Below are positions 19,411 through 26,687 of a DNA stretch of 64,000 nt, in pieces; the first letter of the stretch is position 1; every line of letters begins with the position of its first letter. The position numbers were made by a program, and so were the translations under genes. The DNA comes from Bacteroidia bacterium (lineage in GTDB: Bacteria > Bacteroidota > Bacteroidia > Cytophagales > Cyclobacteriaceae): the NCBI GenBank assembly GCA_030425425.1, contig JAUIAO010000022.1:1-64000 (forward strand). Reading direction: 5' to 3'. The notes below the pieces were generated by a model. It was not told the DNA's origin. It ran no database searches and saw only the letters and a program-made list of their open reading frames with translations.

Positions 19411-19478
19411 AGAAAATATCTAGTTGCGATAGCATGAAAATCGCGCTAAAAGATCAGTAATTCGGATCAAATATTTAC

Positions 19479-19566
19479 ATGATTTGCATCAAAAAATATT
19501 TTGATCTAAATCAAATAAACACCTCTCAATCGTCATAACCCACCGCAAAACCCACTGCTACTTTTG
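19479..19566 (+). promoter_or_regulatory. FNR/FixK-type promoter with two tandem boxes (yceI)
   Basis: Box 1 is ATGATTTGCATCAA (19479-19492, 9 of 10 consensus bases) and box 2 is TTGATCTAAATCAA (19501-19514), a perfect TTGAT-N4-ATCAA; centres are 22 bp apart. The -7 element TACTTTTG (19559-19566) matches TAnnTTTG and no TTTG -33 element is present, as expected for an activated promoter. Box 2 is centred 58.5 bp before the end of the -7 element, about -65 from a start near 19573, a class I-like position. The same 58.5-bp spacing recurs upstream of usp-ccoI and ccoS. Confidence 0.8.
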
Positions 19567-19592
19567 TATCACAATCAATCAAATAAAAAGCT

Positions 19593-20129
19593 ATGAAGAC
19601 AATACTAGCGACCATTATACTCACCAGCCTGATTTCCGTCAACGAATGGAGTTTCAAGGCAAATATCGATGAGAGTAATCTAATAATCAAAGGAACCTCC
19701 TCGGTTCATGATTGGGAATCTACTGTCAGCGAATTTTCGGTATCAGGTGTAATGTCTGACACTGAGATCAATAACCTGGATGTGCAAGTAATAGTCAAAT
19801 CCATATCAAGTGGAAAATCCATTATGGATGACAAGACCTACGACGCTCTTAAAGCAAATAAGTTCAGTAAGGTGTTTTTCAAATCCACAAAGTTGGACGT
19901 TTCAGGAGACAAAATATCTGGTATGGGAACATTGGAACTGGCCGGGGCAAAAAAAGAAGTTCCTATCTCTGCCAAGGTGGTCAATCAAACAGCGGCATCT
20001 TTCACCATTCGCGGTGAAGTGGAGCTGGATATGACAGAATTTGGCATAGAACCACCTACGGCTATGTTTGGAACACTTGAAACAGGCGAAGTAGTCACAA
20101 TAGAATATCAATTATTACTCAATAAATAA
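19593..20129 (+). CDS. YceI-family periplasmic protein
   Basis: A 178-residue lipocalin-like protein. A short hydrophobic N-terminus (residues 2-18) looks like a signal peptide. The body shows the YceI pattern: WSFKANIDESNLIIKGTSSVHDWE, a middle Lys/Phe-rich segment, and the closing FGIEPPTAMFG before the last strands. Family members bind isoprenoid-type lipids such as polyprenyl or quinone chains. It is under a double FNR-type promoter with a predicted 20-nt leader and is followed 24 bp later by an outer-membrane protein, so both are likely made under low oxygen. Confidence 0.88.
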   Translation: MKTILATIILTSLISVNEWSFKANIDESNLIIKGTSSVHDWESTVSEFSVSGVMSDTEINNLDVQVIVKSISSGKSIMDDKTYDALKANKFSKVFFKSTKLDVSGDKISGMGTLELAGAKKEVPISAKVVNQTAASFTIRGEVELDMTEFGIEPPTAMFGTLETGEVVTIEYQLLLNK

Positions 20130-20153
20130 ACGGGACCGAAAGGTCTAAATATC

Positions 20154-21419
20154 ATGAACAAACCAATTTTCAATTTATTATTAACAGCTGCGCTCTTATT
20201 AGGAGTGAATGTTCTCAATGCGCAACAAGGTGAAATGCAGTATTTTAGAGAAGCTGGGCAAGATGGGTTAAATATATTTGAGACAACCAAGAATAATGAG
20301 GTTGAATTCAATGGACTAAGCGTGAAAGTAGGTGGTGATTTTGCCATGCAATTTCAAGGGATAAGCCATACTAATGCGGGAGATACACTACCAGATTTAG
20401 GTAATAATTTTAACCTTCCTACAGCAAACTTGAATCTTGATGTACAGTTGGCGGATGGAGTAAGAATGCACTTGAGAACTTACCTTTCTTCACGTCATCA
20501 CACAGAGGCATATGTAAAAGGTGGTTACATGCAGATTGATAAATTAGATTTTGTGAAACCAGGCTTCTTACAAGGTTTTATGAATATCGCAACAATCAAA
20601 GTAGGTATGGATGAGATCAATTATGGTGATGCCCATTTCAGAAGATCGGACAATGCTCAGGCTATTTATAATCCTTTCGTTGGTAATTATATAATGGATG
20701 CCTTCACCACTTATCCGTATGTTGAGGTAAATATTCAGTCAAATGGACTTGTTGGAGTTATTGGTTTGACCAACGGTAGGTTAAATCAGAACGTATTAGA
20801 TAACTCTGATAAGGGATTTGGAGTGTATGGTAAACTAGGGTACGACAATCAAATCAATGATGATTTAAGATTGAGATTGACTGGATCATTTTATAGTTCT
20901 AATGACCAGAGTACAAGAGAAGATTTGTATGCGGGTGACAGAGCTGGTGCCAGATATTATGGAGTATTGTCATATGCCGAAAATTTCAGATCAGGTAGAT
21001 TTAATCCTGGTTATATGAGAGCACCTAATGGCGGCTACATCACTTCATTCCAGATTAATCCATTCATTAAATTCAAAGGCTTGGAATTCTTCGGTTTGTT
21101 TGAAACGACTAAGAATGGTAACGAATCATATGGTGGTGGATTTACCCAACTTGGAGCTGAAGCCATCTACAGATTAGGAGCAGAGGAGAATTTTTATCTT
21201 GGAGGTAGATTCAATACTGTCTCTGGAGAAGAAGCAGATGGAGCAGATACCAAAGATATTAGCAGAATTAACATAGGTGGAGGTTGGTTTATGACTAAAA
21301 ACGTATTAACTAAAGTTGAATACGTAAACCAATCTTACAGTGGTGCAGGTTGGGCAAATGGTGATTACCAAGATGCAAAATTTAATGGACTTGTAATTGA
21401 GGCAGTAATAAGCTTCTAA
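20154..21419 (+). CDS. Outer-membrane beta-barrel protein (porin-like)
   Basis: A 421-residue exported protein with a signal peptide ending at NAQ (about residue 23), alternating amphipathic strands, and a terminal Phe after VIEAVIS, the typical C-terminal signature of barrels. It resembles the uncharacterised porin-like proteins of Bacteroidota rather than TonB-dependent receptors; no plug domain is present. The 24-bp gap after yceI and the terminator just downstream define a two-gene transcript driven by the FNR-type promoter. Cargo is unknown. Confidence 0.78.
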   Translation: MNKPIFNLLLTAALLLGVNVLNAQQGEMQYFREAGQDGLNIFETTKNNEVEFNGLSVKVGGDFAMQFQGISHTNAGDTLPDLGNNFNLPTANLNLDVQLADGVRMHLRTYLSSRHHTEAYVKGGYMQIDKLDFVKPGFLQGFMNIATIKVGMDEINYGDAHFRRSDNAQAIYNPFVGNYIMDAFTTYPYVEVNIQSNGLVGVIGLTNGRLNQNVLDNSDKGFGVYGKLGYDNQINDDLRLRLTGSFYSSNDQSTREDLYAGDRAGARYYGVLSYAENFRSGRFNPGYMRAPNGGYITSFQINPFIKFKGLEFFGLFETTKNGNESYGGGFTQLGAEAIYRLGAEENFYLGGRFNTVSGEEADGADTKDISRINIGGGWFMTKNVLTKVEYVNQSYSGAGWANGDYQDAKFNGLVIEAVISF

Positions 21420-21446
21420 ATTTTAAAGCAATAGGTTGATAAAGTG

Positions 21447-21478
21447 AAAAATGGGCTGTATTTGCAGCCCATTTTTTT
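21447..21478. terminator. Bidirectional intrinsic terminator
   Basis: AAAAATGGGCTG pairs with CAGCCCATTTTT around a six-base loop and ends in a T run; the A run gives a usable terminator on the other strand too. It lies between the convergent outer-membrane protein and second yceI genes. Confidence 0.88.
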
Positions 21479-21483
21479 TAATA

Positions 21484-22086
21484 CTAAAAGGTCCTCACAG
21501 CCATATTGATTTCAAACCCAACACTCAGCTCATCATTTACTACGATCATCCCGAAAAACTTTGTAGGCGGTGAGATTTCAAAATCAGACATATTCAATTC
21601 TTGTTTTCCTGTAAGTGTCACTGAGTTTTCCGAATGATTGACTACATAACCATCTCTTATCGAGATATTTTTTGATTTGCCAGCCAGTATAATTGTTACT
21701 TCGGAAGTGACAGAAAGTTTTTCAATTTCCTGAGGCTCATTCTTGATTTTAATCTTATTTATTCTCAGGGTCAGATAAGGGAATTCTTTACTCTTGAGCG
21801 TTTTTTTTAAGTCTTCACTCATCGCTTCTAATCCACAATCGAAATCATTTATTCTGTAGTCCATTTCTAGGCCTGTGAATCGTAGCTCGTAATCATTCGC
21901 TTTGGTGCGTACAGCAATAGAGCCGGTAGAGTCTGGCACGATCAGTTCACAGGTATACTCATTGAGGTTTGTAGTACCATAAAGTGTAAATTTACTTGAG
22001 GTTATATTCACTAGATGCTCTGCTTTGCTTTGTGAAAAACTGACATTGCAAAAAATGATGAAGACAAGTAGCAAAATTTTTCTCAT
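21484..22086 (-). CDS. YceI-like periplasmic protein, second copy
   Basis: A 200-residue protein from the ATG at 22086; an ATG six codons earlier (22104) is possible but the signal peptide MRKILLLVFIIFCNVSFSQ fits the later start. The mature part has YceI-like features: a TLYGTTNLNEYTCEL opening and the DFEISPPTKFFG motif before the last strands, parallel to FGIEPPTAMFG in the copy at 19593. It is more divergent than that copy, so lipid binding is less sure. It is transcribed convergently to the yceI-porin unit and divergently from the candidate small RNA. Confidence 0.78.
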   Translation of the reverse strand: MRKILLLVFIIFCNVSFSQSKAEHLVNITSSKFTLYGTTNLNEYTCELIVPDSTGSIAVRTKANDYELRFTGLEMDYRINDFDCGLEAMSEDLKKTLKSKEFPYLTLRINKIKIKNEPQEIEKLSVTSEVTIILAGKSKNISIRDGYVVNHSENSVTLTGKQELNMSDFEISPPTKFFGMIVVNDELSVGFEINMAVRTF

Positions 22087-22141
22087 TGCCATAAAGCTAA
22101 TCACTTAGCTTAAAAATGAGAAGAAGAAAGCTTTCAGATAG

Positions 22142-22184
22142 ATGATGAAGATCAAATTACGACCTTGAGTTAATCATACTTTTG
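22142..22184 (+). promoter_or_regulatory. FNR-type class II-like promoter of candidate small RNA
   Basis: The box ATGATGAAGATCAA (22142-22155) matches 9 of 10 consensus bases of TTGAT-N4-ATCAA. TACTTTTG (22177-22184) is the same -7 octamer as at the yceI and usp promoters. The box centre is 35.5 bp before the end of the -7 element, about -42 from the expected start at 22191, the classic class II activator position. No protein gene lies downstream on this strand before a terminator. Confidence 0.6.
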
Positions 22185-22190
22185 TGAGCA

Positions 22191-22285
22191 GAAACGTCTT
22201 TAGTTTTGAGGTATTAGCGAGCAATTCCAATAAATTGGTTTGTTCATGAATGGGGGGTTGCTGTGGTTAGTAACCCCCTCTTTTT
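22191..22285 (+). ncRNA. Candidate low-oxygen small RNA
   Basis: About 95 nt between a predicted FNR-type promoter and a strong + strand terminator. No open reading frame of note is contained. A short upstream stem CCAA/TTGG at 22227-22238 precedes the terminator stem. The 3' end overlaps the last bases of the convergent hemN gene. The layout resembles FnrS of enteric bacteria, an FNR-activated small RNA, but no sequence relation is claimed. The start is inferred from the -7 element; existence of the transcript is unproven. Confidence 0.5.
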
Positions 22286-22287
22286 AT
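22253..22287 (+). terminator. Orphan + strand intrinsic terminator
   Basis: GGGGGTTGCT pairs with AGTAACCCCC (one G-T pair) around a six-base loop, followed by TCTTTTTAT. The T tract lies only on the + strand side, so it does not serve hemN on the - strand. The nearest upstream + strand gene already ends at its own terminator at 21447-21478. Confidence 0.8.
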
Positions 22288-23630
22288 ACTGTCTGACTAA
22301 ATGCCCGCATTTCCTTGTTTTCCCATAAATGTGGATCCAGCGCCATGCAGACATTTCTAACAAATGGTTTACCCAGGTCAAGGACTTTGATTCCTTCGCT
22401 GTTCCATTCGATCAGTTGATCATTTTGTAGCTCGTTCAACAGATCAGCGTTATACAAATTCTCAAACGCGTAAAATTCCTTTGTATCCCAGGATGTCTCG
22501 AATCGACACATGAGGTTAAGTATGTGTTGACGGATAATCAAGTCCTGCTCAGAAAGTTGATGTCCTTTTATAATGGGGAGCTCTCCATTGTCTATTCGCT
22601 CATAATACTTGTCTAGCACTTTTTCATTTTGGTTAAATGCTTTCCAGCTGTCACTGATGGAGCTCATTCCTAGTCCAATGAGTAAATCGGACGTTTGAGT
22701 GGTGTATCCCATAAAACTTCTATGCAAGCTGCCATCCATGAAAGCTTTGTAAAGTTTGTCTTCAGATTGTGCAAAATGATCCATGCCAATATCATGATAT
22801 CCTGCATCTGTCAGCAATTTTTTACCAGTCTGATACATTTCTAACCTCAGCTCAGGTGTTGGCAAGAACTCTACAAAGGAATTCTGAGCTCTTTTAATCC
22901 ACGGCACGTGAGCATATCCATAGAATGCAATTCTGGATGGATTGAGTTCGATCGTTTTTTGTATCGTTTCTTGGATGGTTTCGCTTGATTGTTTGGGCAA
23001 ACCGTAGATCAGGTCGAAATTGATGCTTTGGAATCCATACTGACGAGCCAGTTCCGTGACTTTTTTTACTTGTTCAAAAGTCTGTCGCCTATTGATCGTT
23101 TTTTGTACTTCTGTGTTGAAATCCTGAATTCCCAGACTAATTCTGGAAAAACCTAATTCAGATAAAGCTTTGAGGTGAGCCTCAGTTGTGTTGTTTGGAT
23201 GACCCTCAAACCCAAACTCATAATCGCTGGATAAGATTGTGTTTTTGGTTATTCCTTTAATGAGTCTTTGTAGGTTATCAGGAGTAAAGAAAGTAGGGGT
23301 TCCTCCACCCAAGTGAATTTCTTTGATCGTGGGAGCTGTTGGAAATGAGGCCATGTAGAGATCCCATTCCTTGAGCACATGTGTGATATAAGTTTCTTCT
23401 ACACTATGGTTTTTAGTGATTTTGGTGGTACACCCACAATAAGCACACAAGCTCTCACAGAATGGTAAGTGTATGTACAAACTGACAGTATTATTGCCTT
23501 CTGTAAAGCAGTCAATTACTGATTTTTTCCAGTTCTCTTCGTTGTGTGATGATGCATCCCAGTGAGGCACAGTAGGATAGGAAGTATATCTGGGCCCTGG
23601 GGTATTGTATTTGCTGATAAGACGATCCAT
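22284..23630 (-). CDS. hemN: Oxygen-independent coproporphyrinogen III oxidase
   Basis: A 448-residue radical-SAM enzyme converting coproporphyrinogen III to protoporphyrinogen IX without oxygen. The cluster motif is C58-x3-C62-x2-C65-x-C67 in FCESLCAYCGC; GGGTPTFF and the later HPNNTT segment are typical of HemN. The C-terminal HemN domain covers about 360-430. It supplies haem for cytochromes under low oxygen, which fits the adjacent receiver-CRP regulator and the cbb3 genes. The start codon lies in the 3' arm of a stable hairpin, so translation or transcription may be controlled there. It follows the receiver-CRP gene by 80 bp and is probably in its transcript. Confidence 0.95.
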   Translation of the reverse strand: MDRLISKYNTPGPRYTSYPTVPHWDASSHNEENWKKSVIDCFTEGNNTVSLYIHLPFCESLCAYCGCTTKITKNHSVEETYITHVLKEWDLYMASFPTAPTIKEIHLGGGTPTFFTPDNLQRLIKGITKNTILSSDYEFGFEGHPNNTTEAHLKALSELGFSRISLGIQDFNTEVQKTINRRQTFEQVKKVTELARQYGFQSINFDLIYGLPKQSSETIQETIQKTIELNPSRIAFYGYAHVPWIKRAQNSFVEFLPTPELRLEMYQTGKKLLTDAGYHDIGMDHFAQSEDKLYKAFMDGSLHRSFMGYTTQTSDLLIGLGMSSISDSWKAFNQNEKVLDKYYERIDNGELPIIKGHQLSEQDLIIRQHILNLMCRFETSWDTKEFYAFENLYNADLLNELQNDQLIEWNSEGIKVLDLGKPFVRNVCMALDPHLWENKEMRAFSQTV

Positions 23631-23660
23631 ACCACAAAGGAATCAATTTCCTTGTGGTAT
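23629..23660 (-). promoter_or_regulatory. Hairpin overlapping the hemN start codon
   Basis: On the hemN strand ATACCACAA pairs with TTGTGGTAT, and after a one-base bulge GGAA/TTCC-type pairs extend the stem to 13 bp with a five-base loop. The first two bases of the hemN ATG are the last two bases of the 3' arm. In RNA this would occlude initiation; in DNA it would be an operator-like dyad. Confidence 0.6.
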
Positions 23661-23710
23661 AGACATGACTATTCTCATTTTTTTGATTGATGTTGATACA
23701 CGAGAGTTGC

Positions 23711-24742
23711 TTAGAACTTGATCGCGGAGAGCTTATCAGCGTCCAATACATGTATCGTACTTCCCTCGATTCTAATCAGATTGTCCTTTTTAAATTCTGA
23801 AAGGATTCTGATTACAGATTCTGTAGCCGTACCTACCATGCTGGCCAGATCCGATCGGGTCACTTCATAATTGTCTTTTCCGTAAGTATCATAGAGCTTC
23901 ATCAGCGAATCTGCAGTACGTTTTCTCACAGTGTCATAGGCCATCTCTACCAATTCGTGCTCCTTTTCCAGTAAGTTTCTGCTGAGCATTTTGATAAACT
24001 GGCTGGATACTTCTCTGTTCTGAAAGATCAGGTCCTGAAAATCTTTTCTTGGTACTAGAATTAATTCAGTTTCCTCCAGAGCTTGTGCAAACTCAGTCCT
24101 TTCAGTATCCTGAATCAGCGCATTCTCACCGAGGAAGTCACCGTCTTTCAATACGTCCAGGATAAATTCTTTACCATCCGTATTGATCTGGTAGGTTTTT
24201 ACCTTTCCAGATTTGATTTTATAAGCATAAGATGCAAAATCACCTTGACGATAGATAATGTCTTTTTTCTTAAAGAGTCTGGTTTTGCTGGTCGTTTCTA
24301 TATCCTGAAGCTCATGATATTCTTTGGCGCGAGCAACAAACTCCTGCAGGCTTTCGTGATTAGCCAATCGCCCAAACTTCTCGAGTCTTCGCTCTATTGC
24401 TCCTAGCAATTCCATTTCTTCGAAAGGTTTGGTGATATAATCATCAGCACCCATGTTCATACCTTTCCTGAAATCTGCCTTTTCAGCTTTTGCAGTAAGG
24501 AAAATAAATGGCGTAGAAGCAATGTCCGGGTTTTTGCCTACCAAATAGAGCACTTCATATCCATCCATTTCTGGCATCATGATATCGCACAATATCAAGT
24601 CTGGCTTATGCTCCAGGGCCATTTGCACACCTTCTTTTCCATTAACGGCCGTAATGGCGCTGTAATTAGAAAGTTGAAGCAACTCTGCTATATTCTCTCT
24701 TACTTCTTCCTGATCTTCGATTACTAGGATTTTCTTCTTCAT
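23711..24742 (-). CDS. Receiver-CRP/FNR fusion transcription regulator
   Basis: A 343-residue protein joining a receiver (1-120; phospho-acceptor Asp53 in LILCDIMMP, Lys105 in YITKP) to a CRP/FNR effector half: cNMP-like beta-roll (about 155-250), dimer helix (about 250-275) and winged helix (about 280-335). The recognition helix reads TESVIR; Glu308 and Arg312 align with Glu209 and Arg213 of FNR, which read the TGA core of TTGAT, while the FNR Ser212 position is Ile311. Only one Cys is present in the receiver and the FNR iron-sulfur Cys set is absent, so oxygen is not sensed directly. The kinase gene lies 12 bp upstream. It is the best candidate to bind the TGA-N6-TCA boxes nearby. Confidence 0.88.
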   Translation of the reverse strand: MKKKILVIEDQEEVRENIAELLQLSNYSAITAVNGKEGVQMALEHKPDLILCDIMMPEMDGYEVLYLVGKNPDIASTPFIFLTAKAEKADFRKGMNMGADDYITKPFEEMELLGAIERRLEKFGRLANHESLQEFVARAKEYHELQDIETTSKTRLFKKKDIIYRQGDFASYAYKIKSGKVKTYQINTDGKEFILDVLKDGDFLGENALIQDTERTEFAQALEETELILVPRKDFQDLIFQNREVSSQFIKMLSRNLLEKEHELVEMAYDTVRKRTADSLMKLYDTYGKDNYEVTRSDLASMVGTATESVIRILSEFKKDNLIRIEGSTIHVLDADKLSAIKF

Positions 24743-24754
24743 ATATGCACAAAA

Positions 24755-26059
24755 TCACGTATTTGGTGGAAATGAAATGGTAAACTCACTTCCATAATTT
24801 TCTCGACTTGTAAAAGTAATATTTCCATCGATTAGGTCAAGGTATCTTTTCACAATGTTTAGCCCAAGACCTGTTCCCTGGATATTGGAGGCGTTTTCTG
24901 CTCTGTAAAATCGCTGAAAAAGCTTCTTTTGTTCGTCTTCCGGAATGCCAATACCCTCATCTTTGATAGATACACATATATCATGATTATCAAAGAAAGC
25001 ACGAATGGTAATTGTTTTACCCTCCGGTGAATATTTGATCGCATTGGAAATCAAATTGATGATAATATTCTTAATGATTTGCGGATCATTGTTGATGATC
25101 GGCAAGTCATCATCATATCTCACATCCAGCTGTTGGCCTTTTTTCAATGTGAGCTCAAATAAATCCAAAACTTCATGGATAATGTTTTGAATCGTGAATT
25201 TATCTATCCTTACAGCCACTGATTCACTATCTAGCTTTTCGAGGGATAGGAAATCATTTAAAATATTGGTCAAGTTTTGTACCGCTGTTTTGATTCGCAG
25301 AACGTGCTTTTCACGATTGGGCTGTTGATCAGTTTCTGTATATTTTGCTACTAAACTGGCAGAGCTATGTATGGTGGTAAGTGGAGTTCTAAATTCATGA
25401 CTAGCAGTAGAAATGAATCTAGATTTCATTTCATTCAGTTCTTTTTCTTTTTCCAGTGCATTCAGAATTTCCTTTTCTGCCTTTTTAAGGTCGTCAAGGC
25501 TGTCTTTTAAGGCTTCTTCTGCGAGCTTTCTTTCTCTAATCTGACTCTTAAGCCCCATGTTCAAGTGCTCTAGCTCTTGGGTTCGCTCAAAAACCTTACT
25601 CTCTAGTTTGTTTGCGTATTCTGCAATTTTTTGCTTGCTGTCTTTTAACTCGTCTTCTATTTCTTGTCTCTTCGTAATGTCCGTGACAAAACCTACTACC
25701 AGATTGGAATTTTGGTGTCTTACATGACTGAGGCTAACTTCTACGGGGAATTCACTGCCATCTTTTCTCAACCCTGTCAGGTGGCGACCTATTCCCATCG
25801 GTCTGGTGACCGGATTTTCAATGAATCCATCTCTCTGAGCAACATGGCCTTTTTTGTATGGGGTAGGAACCAGATCTTCTATTAATAATCCATTCATTTC
25901 ATCTGGATTATATCGGAAAATATATTCCGCATGCTGGTTTACAAACTGTATTTTACCGGAATCATCGATGATTATGATTCCCTGACCTGCTTCTGTAAAA
26001 ATTTTCTGTAGTAATTCTACTCCCAAAGGAGAGGAGAAATAATGACTACTTTGGTTCAT
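24755..26059 (-). CDS. PAS histidine kinase, FixL-like
   Basis: A 434-residue soluble kinase without membrane segments. One PAS domain (about 15-135) aligns without gaps to the FixL haem pocket between the PY and RKDGS motifs: His72 falls on the haem-ligating His200 of Bradyrhizobium FixL and Arg92 on the ligand-sensing Arg220, 20 residues apart in both. A coiled coil (135-210), HisKA with STASHEFRTPL (His221) and an HATPase with NAIKYS and DEGIGIP follow. A His at this site is also seen in some PAS domains not shown to bind haem, so oxygen sensing is probable, not certain. It sits 12 bp before the receiver-CRP gene and is divergent from usp-ccoI. Confidence 0.85.
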   Translation of the reverse strand: MNQSSHYFSSPLGVELLQKIFTEAGQGIIIIDDSGKIQFVNQHAEYIFRYNPDEMNGLLIEDLVPTPYKKGHVAQRDGFIENPVTRPMGIGRHLTGLRKDGSEFPVEVSLSHVRHQNSNLVVGFVTDITKRQEIEDELKDSKQKIAEYANKLESKVFERTQELEHLNMGLKSQIRERKLAEEALKDSLDDLKKAEKEILNALEKEKELNEMKSRFISTASHEFRTPLTTIHSSASLVAKYTETDQQPNREKHVLRIKTAVQNLTNILNDFLSLEKLDSESVAVRIDKFTIQNIIHEVLDLFELTLKKGQQLDVRYDDDLPIINNDPQIIKNIIINLISNAIKYSPEGKTITIRAFFDNHDICVSIKDEGIGIPEDEQKKLFQRFYRAENASNIQGTGLGLNIVKRYLDLIDGNITFTSRENYGSEFTISFPPNT

Positions 26060-26130
26060 TCTAAAGGGGGATAGTTAGTTGTTTAGTTGGTAAACCTAAT
26101 AAAGGACAAGCAAACTGACTTTTATCTAAA

Positions 26131-26196
26131 CTGATTTATTTCATTTTTAAAATTGATCATGGTCACCACTAGCCATCTGCCACTCTGATACTTTTG
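26131..26196 (+). promoter_or_regulatory. FNR/FixK-like promoter of usp-ccoI
   Basis: CTGATTTATTTCAT (26131-26144) keeps the TGA-N6-TCA core (7 of 10 consensus bases). The -7 element TACTTTTG is at 26189-26196. Centre-to-element distance is 58.5 bp, identical to the yceI promoter. No TTTG is seen at the -33 position. Predicted leader is about 23 nt. Confidence 0.6.
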
Positions 26197-26225
26197 TTAA
26201 CTGAAGCTTACATAAAATCCTTTTA

Positions 26226-26687
26226 ATGAGTCCATTTCAACACATATTGATACCTACGGATTTTTCGCATTCAGCGTGGAAGGCTGTACAGATGGGTCTG
26301 ACGCTTGCTGATCATGAAGATTCCAGTATCGTATTGCTGCATGTTTTTCCTTCATCGGCTAAGTTTACAAATGGTAAAAAGGTCTCTCTAGAAGATGAAA
26401 AACAGATCCAGAGTCTTCAGGAGCAAATGGATGACTTCTGCAAATCTCTACAGGAAAGCTCCAGAGCTACGATTATTCCGAAGATACTCAGAGGAAAAGT
26501 AGAGCACGAAATCTTACAATATATTGACAAGTATGCCTTTGATATGGTAATATTGGGGATTAATAGTAATGGTGCAGATAATCATCCGGGTAGCCATGTT
26601 TCCAATATTATTGAACAGGCAAATGCACCTGTGATGGTTATTCCCAATTACCTAGAATCAGAAATTAAAGAAAAAGTCCCTGCATAA
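26226..26687 (+). CDS. Universal stress protein (UspA family)
   Basis: A 153-residue single Usp domain starting ILIPTDFSHSAWKAV and ending ANAPVMVIPN. The ATP-loop region near LGINSNGADNHPGS is only loosely like G-x2-G-x9-G-S, so nucleotide binding is uncertain. It is the first gene of a two-gene unit; its TAA is directly followed by the ccoI ATG. Usp genes next to fixed low-oxygen regulons are common in bacteria. Predicted activation by the receiver-CRP protein through the upstream dyad. Confidence 0.88.
   Translation: MSPFQHILIPTDFSHSAWKAVQMGLTLADHEDSSIVLLHVFPSSAKFTNGKKVSLEDEKQIQSLQEQMDDFCKSLQESSRATIIPKILRGKVEHEILQYIDKYAFDMVILGINSNGADNHPGSHVSNIIEQANAPVMVIPNYLESEIKEKVPA

Noticed and set aside
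22119-22132. FNR-like box at the 58.5-bp position of the candidate sRNA promoter
   Set aside because: The sequence there has no dyad; the real box lies closer, at the class II-like position.
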